From Limnephilus marmoratus (lineage: Eukaryota > Arthropoda > Insecta > Trichoptera > Limnephilidae): 64,000 nt of DNA. The stretch spans positions 27,950,104 through 28,014,103 of the forward strand of contig OU862917.1 in the NCBI GenBank assembly GCA_917880885.1, in the 5' to 3' direction. The notes under the pieces were generated by a model. It had not been told where the DNA came from, did no database searches, and saw only the letters and a program-made list of their open reading frames with translations. Below are positions 32,691 to 44,835 of this stretch, one piece after another; within the stretch, counting starts at the first letter, position 1, and every line of letters starts with the position of its first letter. A program made the position numbers and the translations under genes.

Positions 32691-33845
32691 TGAACGGGTT
32701 AACTTCGGAAATTAAATCGTTCATATAATATACCTATAACTTTATTTCTGTTTACCAGTATAACAGTTTTCTTTCTTCGTGTATTTTTCTTCCATCGGAA
32801 GATGACTATCATTATGGACCCAAGTACCCAAGGTCTCAAAGGTTCCTACTGATCTTGTAGCATTTGAAGCCATGAGCTGCGGCTGCCAAATTTACCAAGT
32901 CTTCCATAAATCTTTCCCGGATTACTTATTGTTATTTTATATTATTTGTTGCTTGCTAAAAGTTTTAGTTAAAACCGTCAGGATTCGTTGATTTTACGCT
33001 TCCTCGTAATTTGGAACCTTTAATACTTTAATAACGCCCCCACACTAATTTATCTGATCAGTTAATATACCTTTTATCCTTCCACTAACAATGTTAATGA
33101 ACGTAAAATTTAAATAACCCAAGACGTTTTATTATTAAACATATTAATTTAGGCTTGGAGCTTGCGTAATGTGAAACATTTCTGCGTAAAATGCGTAACG
33201 TTATTCAAGTTCAATGAAATTTTATGATTTAAACTTCGATATCCTTTTATGTAAGATTTTCTTTTCAATTTTTATAAGAACAAATCTCTTTTCATAACTT
33301 TTGAAGGTTATTCCCATCAATGTAATATATCATAAGAAGAAGATAACATTAATAATATATGTTTGTTCATATGAAGCGGATACTTTGTGATGCGACATTA
33401 TTAATTTAAAATAAAACAATAACTTTGTAAACACCACTTTAATTTTATAAACTTTATGCCGACCGGCATTAATAATATATGAAAAATAATATATTAAATT
33501 AATAATATATGAAAAATAAAAAGACACAACAATAAAAAGATAACACTCGCAAATGGGATTCGCGAATCCAGAAAATCTCATTTTACCGAGACAATTCGGC
33601 TACTGAGGCGACTTATTTAAAATTCATTTTTGTCCATCTCATATGTCAAATTTCAGAATTAACAATATCATTTTCGACTATTTGTTTTCCAAATTATTGG
33701 CACGTATCTTTTACATTGGAAACAAGTATTTGAAGAACCTAAATAGTATAGTATTTGAAGAACCTAAATAGTGTCTCGGATAAAATGTATACCTACGATT
33801 TTATTAATATGGAACACCTATTGGCCTTATTGAAAAAGTTTTTTT
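32691..33845. other. Unassigned AT-rich sequence
   Basis: Short repeats only: TTAATAATATATGAAAAATA twice at 33467-33512, and TATTTGAAGAACCTAAATAG twice at 33727-33770. No gene. Confidence 0.4.
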
Positions 33846-34365
33846 TTTATTTTTCTGTGTCTTGTTATTTTTATTTATATTTCCGTTTAGATTATTATTA
33901 GAGTTATCCTCTTCTTCAATGACAGATTTTCTTATTTTTTTAACTTCAGCTCACAAGAAAATTATTTTGTTTATAAATAATTTGAACTTCACAAATCCCA
34001 CAATTATATATCCCAAGATTTGTCACCGTAAAGTGTCACGCAAAGTCACCGCTGTAAAGTCGACCGCAAGTCATGTCCATGCTTTATACTTTACACTTTA
34101 CCTTCATTTTATTATTTTATCATTTTCCTTTCAAGTCTCCATTGTTTATGCCTTCCGCACAGCGGGAAATTCTAGTGGAGGTTTTCTTACTTTAAGTACT
34201 GCGTGAAACGCTTCTTCTGTAGTAGAAGTCATATCTTTGGATCAACATCGGGAGAGAAATACACTCCCGGCCATTCCACGCTTACTACTCTCTTAGTTCC
34301 ACCACTCTCCGCATCGCGCGTGGCGCCGGCGGCGGCGATGGAACGTGTTGCACACTCTTCACTTT
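33846..34365. other. Repeat B fragment and unassigned sequence
   Basis: 33846-33925 matches the 3' part of repeat B (TTTTCTGTGTCTTGTTATTT). The 114-codon frame at 33862-34206 has no recognisable domain. A CpG-rich patch GGCGCCGGCGGCGGCGATGG lies at 34324-34343. Confidence 0.4.
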
Positions 34366-34806
34366 AGAGGCGGGAAAGGGTACTACCGCCCAGGAACCAT
34401 TTATTGGATAACCAATACCCCTGGCATAGAACACCCCAAATGATCCGCTACAGTTGGTGACTTAACAGGGGTGCCCGGGTTCGTGGGGGTGAGGAAAGAC
34501 CTTACGAATGCGTTTACCACCTATTGCGTGGCGGGCCGGATCGGGAGAGACTGGTTTAGGGAAACCTAACCTAAACCTTTCCAGCCGGACACAATCCCTT
34601 CGCCTTGCACGGCAGTGGGAGGGATGGATTCTTACGTCCATCATTTCTGGACACATTGGCCCCCAGATTCCTACCTACCCCTTACACCTTTTTCCTTCAC
34701 AGTAATTCCTCTCCTTCCTTTCGCTAAAAATACCTTCCACACAGCTTCCCCAAAAATGCATTAAGAGTTTTTTTCCTAGGGCCTCCTGTGTGGAGCTAAT
34801 GTAAAA
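34366..34806 (+). repeat. E450 interspersed repeat, copy 4
   Basis: GAGGCGGGAAAGGGTACTAC at the start, TGGCGGGCCGGATCGGGAGA, CGCCTTGCACGGCAGTGGGA and GTGTGGAGCTAATGTAAAAA at the end. Frames on both strands are shadows. Confidence 0.75.
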
Positions 34807-35149
34807 AAGAATCCTGTCACACTGTCACACGCGGAGAACAAGGATAAAACTGTCCTTAAGAATGGATGGATGAATGATTTGGTGTCCTCTATTTTATATA
34901 TGTACAAATGTTTAGTGTAAAATCGTACGCTGTAGAATGTAGAGGATGTTCGTCGTCTTCAAAAAAATTACTTCATTGACACACATTATCAAACTATAAC
35001 TAAAAAAAACATACTTTTAATATAGTGTACAGTGGTTAAAATTAGAAAAAATATCCAATAGCACATTAAAAAGTAGCACATAAGAGTGACTAGAGATGGT
35101 GATAGTGATGTGGTGACTTAGAGGTACCATTCAGGTCACCACACGTAAT

Positions 35150-35500
35150 CAAAATACTGTATGTCTCTTTTGTTCGCTCAATATTAGAATTCGGATCAGT
35201 CATATGGAATCCCCAACACAATTTCATATTGACCGGTTAGAAAGAATTCAGAAAAAGATATTGAAACACTTAGACTTTAAATCCTTTCGAATATCAGAAA
35301 ACCCAAAAGACTCATTAACATTCCATAATTTATCAACTTTAGAAGATAGAAGAAATATTTCTGACCAGAAATTTTTATTCAAAATCATCAACAACGTTGT
35401 TGACAAAAACTATCTTCGAGAATTAATTAATTTCCACTGTCCAACACGAAATGCAAGGTCAAATCAACTATTCCACATTAAAAACAAATTACACACATTA
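35150..35500 (+). pseudogene. LINE reverse transcriptase C-terminal fragment
   Basis: Thumb and C-terminal part of a CR1/jockey-group protein: FVRSILEFGSVIWNP (35168-35213), a frameshift near 35213, then FHIDRLERIQKKILKHLDFK (35222-35281), ISDQKFLFKIINN (35358-35396) and LINFHCPTRNARSNQLFHIK (35426-35486). The catalytic palm is absent. It runs directly into a gag-like frame. Confidence 0.75.
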
Positions 35501-35987
35501 CGTAGAAGATTTTATAGAACAAAACGAAGATATTTACCAACTTATCAAAGACGATAGTAAACACATGCCCAAAATAATGGCAAATATAAAAAACAAAAGA
35601 AGCGAGAACTTATCCAACTACGTCCTAGAAACAACCGGTCAAATGAGAAAATTATTAATCGAAAAAGGAAGAATAAACCTGGGATTTATGCGGGTTCATG
35701 TAGATGACTCAAACCCGTTGTCCCAATGCTACCATTGCTTGTGGTTCGAACATACTGCCAACAAGTGCCGAAAAAAAATGGAAAAACCCAGATGTCTCCA
35801 CTTCGCACAAGATCATACACTATCGAACTGCCCGAATAAAACTCAACCACCGACGTGCTACAATTGTCTAACCTTTAATAAATCAAGAAATGGAAAAACA
35901 AATTCGAACCATCGAGCGAATGATAGCAAGTGCCACTACGTCAATAAAATGACAGAATCTGCTTACCAGAAAATTGACTTTAATTAA
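35490..35987 (+). pseudogene. LINE ORF1 (gag-like) zinc-knuckle fragment
   Basis: RNA-binding ORF1-type protein of jockey-group LINEs. The region GQMRKLLIEKGRINLGFMRV precedes three knuckles: CYHCLWFEHTANKC (complete C-x2-C-x4-H-x4-C), CLHFAQDHTLSNC (second Cys replaced by Phe) and CYNCLTF...NHRANDSKC. The ORF ends at 35987. The N-terminal half is missing. Its position downstream of an RT C-terminus reverses the normal ORF1-ORF2 order, so this is a chimera or two abutting fragments. Confidence 0.75.
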
Positions 35988-36384
35988 AATGTTATATTCC
36001 TTAAACACACAACATTTATTTCTTAGAAGGACGTGCACAAAATTAAAAAATAAATTCTTTGAGAGCATACATTAATCACGTGAGCAGTTTTTCTTCTAAT
36101 CTAGACCCCTCCCCCCCTTGATGAGATAAATTTGGGCCATTTCGTATATTTTTTTCATGTAGCCTGGATTTCGCTGGACTCCCTCCCTTTTGAGCTCACG
36201 TAATTGAGTGTGCCCCCTTTTCAGATGCTGATATTGTTCATTTGTCCTCAGGCCAATTTAATAAATGCATAATAGAAAAAATTAAAACGAATTTTTAATT
36301 AGGAACCCTCCACCTCCACCCCTGCTGAGTGATATTTTCTCGTACTCATTATATTGTTTTTCCTACTTTTTATAATAATAATAT
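35988..36384. other. Unassigned sequence
   Basis: No gene. Short C-rich runs at 36105 and 36310. Confidence 0.4.
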
Positions 36385-36442
36385 TTGGATGCCTTATACA
36401 GCGCCGTTTTTGGTGAAAAATCACCTCAAGGGCGCTGGCAAA
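36380..36442 (-). mobile_element. L2-type LINE 3' tail, minus orientation
   Basis: Plus strand AATAATAATATTTGGATGCC, then ACAGCGCCGTTTTTGGTGAAAAATCACCTCAAGGGCGCTG-type order (quoted pieces: GGTGAAAAATCACC, AAGGGCGCT). Both stems are intact: GCGCC/GGCGC and GTGA/TCAC. Confidence 0.7.
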
Positions 36443-38030
36443 TGGCTAATCATGGTTATCCTTGAATGTTATCTTATCATTTTGTAAGTTATTTATAATA
36501 CCTATGAATTTACAAGTTATTCCAAAACATTGGCAATCAATTAAAGTGTTAAAGATTTGTTATTCTCAATGAATATTATCATTAAAAATACTAATTTTGG
36601 ATAGGTTCCTGTCTGTGCAACTCTGGATCAGTGAACTCGGACTTGTTATGAATTTAAGTGTCGTTTTCAAAATTGGAACTGATTGTACGACGAATTCAGA
36701 TAAGCGATAAAGTATCCACCTGTATTATATAATTTTAACAGAAAATTATTTCAACTTAATTGCAAAACGTTGGCAATCATTGAAAATGCGAAGAATTTGA
36801 TATTCTCCATGAACATTATTATAAAAATACTAATTTTGGATGGGCGTCGAAATATTAACACAAATGCAGGTACAAAAGAATATATAAATAAGAAAAAATA
36901 TAAGAAAATTTTAAAAACGTAATAAATTTCCACAAATTATAAATCTAGATCATGCCATTTTTAAAATAACGCCAAAAATCAAGTCGGCTTATAAAATTGC
37001 CCACGTGCTGAGTCTATTTTCATTTTTTCTGCAACATCCACGAGAAATTTAAGAGGATTTTCCCCGATGGGGTTATAGTCAGATTTTCCGATATCGACAA
37101 CGGGGAGGTTTTTTTTATTTTGCACCCTTCACATACTACCGCTTCCACAGGGTGAGCAATTAGTTCAGGACGGACAGACAGCCAATCGATATTCAAATGA
37201 TCCACCCTATACACCGTAGGTACGGCAGTAATGGACAACCTTTTCTACCAAAATTTTAAATATTTTTTCTATGTTATTTCTAATGATTAAAGCACACGAT
37301 TCATAATAATAATTTTCCGGAGGCAGCGTGACAGTGGAATTCCAATTTGGAGATTCTTGATTAGATTTTGATTTTAAAATATATAACATATGAAAGAGTA
37401 CTCTTAAAATATGAAAGAGGAAGATTTTCAAATAATTTGTAAACAAACAACACAGGATCCAGGTACCTATGAACCCAACGTACTCGCACATCCCATAGAA
37501 AAGTGTCGCAAGTCAAAAAAGTTAATTTTACAGGAGAGCGAAAACAAATGAATGAATGATGAACAAGCGGTTCCGTCGAAAAGAGATACTAGTGACAACT
37601 TGCGGAGATGAAGGGCTCTAACTTAAACACGGTTTTCGTGAGATATAGATAATCACAATCACTTTACTTCTCAGAGATAAAACATAAAATAGAAAAATTT
37701 GACATATGACACTTATCTACGAGATGTGCGAATACGTTTTTTTTACTGAAAATAAGAAAAAATTAAAATATAGTATTATTTATTAACAGTTGGTAGTAGT
37801 TTTTTGCAACCCAGAAATGTTTATCTTTCATAAAAAAATTCCATACTTAGTAAATTAATATAATAAATCATTATTATTGACGCAAAAATCATTAGGTACA
37901 TATTACCGCCAACTAAGCGGTTATATTGACAGAATGTAACTGTCCACAAGAAAAAGTAAAAAAAAACCTTTATTTATCTAATGGCTGAATCGCTGAAAAG
38001 ATAACCACATATATACTTGTATATATATAC
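36443..38030. other. Unassigned AT-rich sequence
   Basis: An imperfect duplication ATTGCAAAACGTTGGCAATC / TTCCAAAACATTGGCAATC (36760 and 36521) with following TTCTC-ATGAA-ATTAT suggests an old repeat. Frames at 37020-37491 (minus) have no recognised domain. Confidence 0.35.
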
Positions 38031-38033
38031 TTG

Positions 38034-38095
38034 CGGTGATTTGACCTTGCGGTGATTTTTCACACAAACGGCGCTATATAAATCATCCAAATATT
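38034..38095 (+). mobile_element. L2-type LINE 3' tail
   Basis: TTGCGGTGATTTTTCACACA then AACGGCGCTATATAAATCAT. Left arm damaged. Confidence 0.6.
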
Positions 38096-38815
38096 AAGTG
38101 CGGGAGTTGACCTCAGCCCCGACGATAAGTGCTCACCACGGAACATTATTTTGGTCAAAGAATGCCTGCGGCATCATTCTCCGCCGGGATTTTTGAGGAT
38201 CACGGAGCGACCTCTGAGACCTTAGACTGGCTTGCAGTTCTAGATGTCCCCCACAGATCCTCCCACCATACGAAAGAAGAAGAAAAAAATATAAATGTAT
38301 TATTGGTGCATTTGTGCGTTTGAAATAAGTTTAATAGTTATAATTTTTTCTTTTGGTAAAGTTGATTAAACATCTAAATTCTTCTAGAAAAAAAATTCAA
38401 TTTATTGACCTTTCAACAGGTCTAAGAGACGAAAGGTCTTACCTACGTAAATTGGTGACATTATGTGAATACCGGACAAGAGTACCTACCCAACCGAACC
38501 GAATCCAAAGGGTTCGGTGAGTCAGTCTCGCGGGTTCGGCGAAGGTAGTAAATATTAATAGTACCCGCAGTAAATATTAATTATTTTGTTTTTGTTTTTG
38601 TGTGAAAATCTTGTTTTAATGGTTGTGTTCTTTGTTCTTAATGGTTTAGTTCTTTGTTCTTCATGGTTTTTTTCATTTTGTGCACATATGCGTACCTATT
38701 ATGTTTTAAATTTGAAAAAAATCATGATATTTATTTTTCCAATTGAGAAGGGTTCGGTGAATGCGCGCACGAAACTGGTGGGGGTCAGTACCTTCAACAA
38801 GGTTAAGAACCACTG
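38096..38815. other. Unassigned sequence
   Basis: 38100-38290 is less AT-rich and ends in GAAAGAAGAAGAAAAAAATA, which may be an RTE-like 3' tail. No convincing coding domain. Confidence 0.3.
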
Positions 38816-39005
38816 GTCTAGAGCCAATGAGCCAATGGCATCCCGAACGGGGGTATGTATGTTTTTGAGGCTAACGGTCCCCACGGGAAGAGCCTGGAAG
38901 GAGAAGAGAAAGATCCTGGATATTTAGATCTGGTCAGAAAAAACGTTTTGATCCCAGGTGGTGGACCACTACGGCGATACTGCAAGTATCTACCAATCTG
39001 TATAG
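38816..39005 (-). repeat. Old SINE-A fragment
   Basis: Diverged minus-orientation body: TAGAGCCAATGAGCCAATGG, GGGGGTATGTATG, ATTTAGATCTGGTCAG and GGCGATACTGCAAGTATC. The tRNA head is missing. Confidence 0.55.
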
Positions 39006-40639
39006 AACACAATTGTATTTTTTTCGTTTTAATGGGCCGATGGTTATGCAACACTGCTGTAGAGTGTTTCATCACAGCCTTTCCCGCGAGGGGTTGACAC
39101 AAATCCATATTTCGCCTCAGAAAAATAATAAAAAAGGTCTTACCGAATTCCGGAAGGAAATTTTTAGAGGAAAGGTCAAATTATTTTACTAATATAGAGA
39201 ATATCTGGAAATAAACGGCATTTTTATATGAGTATCTTATCCCTAAGGGTCCAGGACACAAATTTAAGAACCCTTTTTATTAGATCCGTTTCCTATAATA
39301 TCTCTTTCATGACATTACATATTTTCTTTCTTATTCCGGTCCTTACATCATGGAACTTGCGTTTGGTATTATCCACATAATATCCATGTATACATTATTT
39401 TGTATAGGACTATATTAAATAAAATTATACAACTTAAAGAAGATACGTGAAGGCACTGAATAGACGTTTCCCGGAGGGGACTCCACGAGTTTTTATTAAT
39501 AACTGTGATTTGAAATTTTTATTTCGATTAATTTTATTTTCGTTTAAAATTACTACCTTACGTACTTACTGTAACAGGTAACCTTATTTTACAATTTACT
39601 ATTTTTGAAAAATAATTTATTGTCTTTTCCATTATGATGTCTGTATTATTTTTGTGCAATTTTAATATTTTTGAACAATCATTTTTTATAGCCTTTACAG
39701 GTTGTCTGTATTATTTTTGTTAGGTTTCCCATTTTTTGTTAGGTTAGGTGAGGTTTTAGTAGATATTTTGTTGTGGGATGTTTTGTTCGTGGGATAGTTT
39801 GTCGGGAGGTATTTTCTCGCTGTATGAAAAGTTGCGGAACCGATTCGAATTAGATGATGGATAAAGGATAATTTTAAAAAAGAAGCATATAGTGTCAGTG
39901 CTGACGTTTTGCTCATCTAATAGGGTGTAGAACGCCTCTGTTGAGATGACAATTTACGGGAATGGTTGTTCAGCTAGGTTTATGTTACATAAAAAAGAAA
40001 TGTAAATTACAATTAACAAAAGATTTAAATATTCAACCAAATATAAAACATAAAGATTGGAAGGAATTTTTAATTACTTAAATTTACGACAAAAAATATA
40101 TATTAGAAATAACAAAGGGCAACACAATAAAAAAAACTAAATGAAAATGAATACAAAATAAATAATGAAAAAGAATACGAGTGTAAATATAAACATAGAC
40201 ACATAATATTGAGAATGTGGTAGGAATAGGCCAATAATGACGATTGTTAGTTAATTTATTAGTAAAACGCAAATTCAAAAGCTACCAATCAAATTCTTCT
40301 AAATACCTTCAAATGTTGTTGCTTTTCGCTCTAGTGATAAATGTTATTTTAATTTGTCTTTTTTCTTTTTGAAAGTAAAGTACTTCAAATTTTGCGCAAC
40401 CCTGTGAATGGATCCTAAAAAGTACTGTTATTCCAGCTTGTGACCCCCCTCCTCTTGTAAAGGGGGAGGACACGGGGCCAGGGGTGGCACACTTTTTAAC
40501 AGCTCTAATAATATCTCATCTCTTCATAGTTGACTGCTTCTGATACTGGCTACAAGTAAGGAACCGATTTTTTGCATGTGAAAGTTTGTTGACACCGGAG
40601 GAAGATGTTGTACCTATGCTCAACATTGTTATAGAATGT
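39006..40639. other. Unassigned AT-rich sequence
   Basis: No gene recognised. GTCTGTATTATTTTTGT is duplicated at 39641 and 39703. The low-AT patch at 40440-40490 (GGGGGAGGACACGGGGCCAG) is unassigned. Confidence 0.35.
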
Positions 40640-41390
40640 TAATTGAAGCCATTTATGGAAAGGCTTTTTTTAAATCGCGTGCGAAATGATGAAAACTATG
40701 TCCCCGTAAACCTTAAATCTCTTGATAAACGCCGAGATATCAGACCTATTAATGCTCTATAAGATTATTCATAACTTCATTGATAACCCGTACTTACTAC
40801 AAAATATTCATTTCAGATGTCCATTAAGAGTTACTCGATCTCCAGATACCTTTTATATCCCTAAGAGCAAGACAAATTATCTTGAAAATGTATTTGTAAG
40901 AAGAAGCTGTAGCACATTTAACAAATTATGCTTAAATATCGGTGTGTTTAATACAAACCTTGATAAATTCACAGCATGCATAAAAAATAACACTATTGAA
41001 TGCCACATGTTTAACTAATAACTTAATATTTCATTGATTTCTGTATTTCTCTTTTTTATTTTTAGTATCACCACATTTTCTCTCCTACTTTTAGCAGTTC
41101 GAATTCAAATTAAATCACTTCCTGAAATATATTATTGATATCCTTCAAAATTTAAATGAAAACCCTTGAACAATTTCAGTTAATTACTTTTTGTAGATTT
41201 AAGTAAGAAGATACACTTTATCAGAATTATTAATATCAGATATAGGTATTGTGTATTTATGTATTATGGTTCTAAATTTCAATTTGTCGTTATTTTATTG
41301 GTCTATGACATACATATTATTATCACTGTCATTTATGAATTTTGTACAGACTTTTTATAACGCTAATAAATAAAATAAAATAAATGAAGC
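40640..41390 (+). mobile_element. LINE 3' end with reverse transcriptase C-terminus
   Basis: PVNLKSLDKRRDI (40704-40742), then a 1-base frame change and ISDLLMLYKIIHNFID (40737-40785), FRCPLRVTRSPDTFYIP (40815-40862) and TNYLENVFVRRSCSTFN (40872-40923). These are the conserved C-terminal blocks of CR1/jockey-group LINEs. The stop is at 41016-41018, followed by a 3' UTR and an A-rich end AATAAATAAAATAAAATAAA (41365-41384). Confidence 0.75.
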
Positions 41391-41981
41391 ACTCTAAACA
41401 GGAATTTATATATACATACTTGCATTTAAAAACCCGCTTCGCAGGTTTTTGCTGCTAGGCCCCGTGGGCGGCAGAGTGTTGTTGACCATTTTATAAATCC
41501 GATTTCGGATTTTAAAGCTCAAAGTTTAAAGTTGTGTAGAATTGTTTTACTGGTTTTAAAATTTTACACACTAACGTTAGTGGTTTTCACTTAGATCTTT
41601 TAGAAATATTAGAAATTAGGAAACACGTCAATTTAAATTTAAATATATTAACAATCAAATTAATTTTGTGAATAATCCTATTTTAAACATATTTCCATTG
41701 TAATTTTGTCTTTGTTCTTCTAATCACCCCCCTTTCTAACCCCCCCCCCTCCCCCTTGTTGATCTTCTAAGCACTTTCCACCTCTCTCCCCCCCCACTAC
41801 TTCCATTTCTACTCACGTCTGTCTTTCTATGTTTGATCATTTAGTTTTAGTACATTATATGTCCTGATGAAGAGAACATCGTACTTGAAACACGTTGACT
41901 TTTGAATAAAGTGTTTTTAATTATTTCATTAATAAAACAATTATCTTTTTTTTAAGATAAAACAATTCTACTTATGCACTT
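41391..41981. other. Unassigned sequence
   Basis: Contains C-rich runs (41725-41800) and CCTGATGAAGAGAACATCG...GAAACACGTTGA at 41861-41905, discussed under rejected items. No gene. Confidence 0.4.
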
Positions 41982-42426
41982 ATGTATATTATAAAGGCGA
42001 AAGTTTGTATTTATGGGTGTATGGATGTATGTACGTTTGCATTTCTTTCACGCAAAAACTACTGAATGGATTTTAATGAAACTTTCCAATAATATAGGTC
42101 ATATATTAAATATTGTAAAGTTTGATCAAAATATCATCAGAATAACATATAGGCTTTAGCTCAGAGCTCTTGCATTATGAAATTTATATAAAAAATTGGA
42201 ATAAGTGGCACGCGAGCTGTTTGAAAAATGAATGTAAGGGGTTTGGAGGGGTGGAGAGGGGGGGGTGGGGAGGGTGGGGGTGGAGAGGGGGGGGGGTGAG
42301 GGGGGGGGGGGGTGAGGGGGGGGGGGGTGAGGGGGGGGGGGGAGTGAAGCGGGGATAGGGAAGATGGAGGAGGCGGAGTGGAAACCCCCCTAAAAGTATG
42401 CGAGCGGAGCCGGGGGCAAAAGCTAG
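41982..42426 (+). mobile_element. Helitron-like element with G-rich core
   Basis: Starts near 41982 with TATATTATAAAGGCGAAAGT, has TTTCACGCAAAAACTACTGA and ATTTTAATGAAACTTTCC, then the GGCACGCGAGCTGTTTG block, a long G-run core (42250-42345), and ends GGGGGCAAAAGCTAG|T at 42426. The frames through the core (Pro-rich on minus, Gly-rich on plus) are composition artefacts. Confidence 0.65.
42250..42345 (+). repeat. G-run tract with quadruplex potential
   Basis: At least eight runs of six or more G separated by TGA, T or A, inside the Helitron. The plus strand satisfies the G3+N1-7 quadruplex rule many times over. Confidence 0.8.
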
Positions 42427-43262
42427 TGTGTTCATAATTTTTAAAAGACTTAGAAAGAAGTAAAACATTTACATAAATTACAATCCAAAATAAATCCATC
42501 ATGTCAAAATCACTTCAGAAGTACCGAAGAAACAAAAATTCAGCAATTCGAGCCAGACGTTTTTGAATAAGTTTAAGCTAGATGGTTCACAATGATTTCT
42601 TCCCCATCGCGAAGTCAAAAGAGCCCCGATTCAGAAAAGTTTTCCTGAAAGCTCCCGATGAATACCAGTATTATCTCCGCTAGCCGCTAGCAGGTAGGGG
42701 GAGAGGCCTCCAATAGGGGAAGCTTTTAAATAAAAGTTAACCAATTTCAGGAAGCGTGACTGAGCTCAACCGAACATCGAATGGTCACTTCTTGGTGATG
42801 GATTTGCAAAGTCAGTTATGCGTAACGAGTTTACAATGTACAGATCTACCGACTTCACCAGTGATGCACAACCCGAACCCATTTCATGCGGCCCACTTGG
42901 TTAAATAATATTAAAATTAATGACATTTATTTATTGATTTGTCTTTGGGCTTAGAAAAATGTTCATCTGTGGGGTCATATTTGTGGGCGTTACAATTATT
43001 GACACTTTTAATTGGTTCTATTTTATAAAAATAAAACAATCACTTTGTATTCTATTTTATTTGGTAGGTACAATAATGTTTCTGAAAAAATTGAAATAAC
43101 TTAAATGAGTTACGATGAGTTTGGTTTTTCGGGTGCTATGAACAAAATATTTAACGGTTTTTATTATGTTTTACAAAATACGAAAGGGCATAGCGGAAAA
43201 ATTGCCTATGGGTAGTTGATATTCTATCAGCCGCCCAAAATTAAAGACATTTTAACTTTCTG
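42427..43262. other. Unassigned sequence
   Basis: No gene or repeat recognised. Confidence 0.35.
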
Positions 43263-43265
43263 CAA

Positions 43266-43441
43266 TCGGAAGGTTAAAAGTACCTAAGCGAAATCCTAAC
43301 ACTAAGTTTGGTGATCGTGCATTCGCAGTATCTGGCCCTGAGGCTTGGAACAAACTTCCCATGGAACTGAGATGCATAACCAGCCCAGCGGAATTTAAAT
43401 CCAAGCTAAAAACGCATCTTTTCAGACCCTCATTTCCTTAA
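43266..43441 (+). pseudogene. L2-type LINE protein C-terminus
   Basis: A 57-codon open stretch ending in TAA reads GRLKVPKRN, FGDRAFAVSGPEAWNKLP and EFKSKLKTHLFRPSF. The FGDRAF, P-x-WN-LP and F-x-LKTHLF blocks are the last domain of L2/CR1-type reverse transcriptases; compare the end of the element at 57.5 kb. It is too short and startless to be listed as an ORF. The upstream RT is missing. Confidence 0.75.
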
Positions 43442-44215
43442 ATTCGTCATTCTATAATTGTTGATGTCCACGAATTTATAGATATATATATATAATAAGT
43501 GGGAGCCTAAATCCTCAATCTGTATGTTGAGTGATGAATCATCTTAATGCGGTACGACGATTCATTTTCATTCATTTAAGATAAGCTTGTGTATGTTCCT
43601 ATAAATCCAGCTAAGATCATTATTGCACCAATAATTCCATTAAGATCATTATTTCACCCGTGTTCTATAATATCAATATTATATAAGAACTACCTCCTTC
43701 TTCTGCCGTTAATAACACTAAAACATAGAATATAATATGTATAAAATGTGTATGTAACTATGTAGGTATAACATTTATAAATCCTCAAACTGCTTCGACT
43801 GGCAGCAATAACTTATCTATGTTACGAATTTGTACATATACCTACAGAACTTGTTTGTTGTTTGGTTTTTAATGTTATCATTATCACTGACAACAATGGC
43901 AAATAAGTATTTTGAAATGTTGGTACTTATGTTAGTTTTAAGTCTCTAACTTTAAGTCACAGTTGTAAATATGTATGTCATTAATCCACTAGTTTTAAGT
44001 CAACTATCGTAAGGCTTAGTCATAAGTCACTAGCTATAATCCTTAGATTAAGCCACTACTTACAAGTCTTAGATATAAGTCACTAGTTATAATCACAAAT
44101 CTTAGTTATACCAATTTTATTACATATTTACTTGTACTGTACAGCGCCCTTGAGGTGATTTCTCACAAAAACGGCGCTATAAAAATTAGCCAAATATTAT
44201 TATTTATTATTATTG
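43442..44215 (+). mobile_element. L2-type LINE 3' UTR and tail
   Basis: 43795-44215 aligns with 20940-21770 and lacks the Helitron found there. It contains imperfect repeats of TAAGTCACTAG and ends TACAGCGCCC, TTGAGGTGATTTCTCACA, AACGGCGCTATAAAAATTAG and ATTATTATT. The C-terminal frame above may belong to the same copy, which I infer from order and orientation only. Confidence 0.65.
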
Positions 44216-44316
44216 CTCTCTAAAATTTCAAATTGATAAAATCTGCGGCATTTACCGGTTTGACCTTGGAGAAGGAACTAATTTCGTTTGAGGCGCATTT
44301 TTTATCTATCTATCTA

Positions 44317-44835
44317 TCCTATATAAATTAAAAATGAATCGCCGAAATGTATAGTACGCGCATAACTTTCGAACGACTGCACAAAATTGGATTATTTTTT
44401 TTTGTGTTCGTTATTGTCATGACAAGGTTTGCATAAAATTACTGGCGAGCTCTGGTATTATGAAATTTGTATAAAAAAATTGCAATAGTTGGCACGCGAG
44501 CTGTTTGGAAACTGAATGTACCGGGAATGAATGTATGAAATGCACGAGGGGAAAGGGGGGGGGGAGTTCGACACAGGGGGGGAGGGGAACACGGGAGGGA
44601 GGAGGGGAACCTGGGAGGGGGGAGGGGAACTCGGGAGTTGGGTTGGCGGGAAGGGGGGATGAGGAGAGGGAAGGTGGAGGAGATGGAGGAGGCGGAGTGG
44701 GAACGCGAGAAGGGAAGGGGTGACGCGGGAGAGGAAGGGGAGGCGGAAGGGGAACGGGACGAATGGGAAAGGACACGCAGGGAGAAACAATTTCTTTATT
44801 AAATGGCATAGCAACGCATGCCGGGAACCAGCTAA
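44317..44835 (+). mobile_element. Helitron-like element, 519 bp, complete ends
   Basis: A|TCCTATATAAATTAAAAATG at 44317; 3' stem-loop GGCAT-(8 nt)-ATGCC at 44805-44822; then GGGAACCAGCTAA|T ending at 44835. TC start, hairpin about 10 nt before CTRR and insertion between A and T are all present. The core is a G/A-rich tract. Frames of 72-142 codons inside are low-complexity artefacts. Confidence 0.75.

Noticed and set aside
41861..41905. CTGATGA...GAAAC, resembling a hammerhead ribozyme core
   Set aside because: The stem II candidate does not pair well, stem III is at most two pairs and no UH cleavage site with a closing stem I is visible. A structural search would be needed to revive it.
42161..42502. 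Proline-rich and glycine-rich frames
   Set aside because: Produced by the G-run core of a Helitron; not conserved in other copies.
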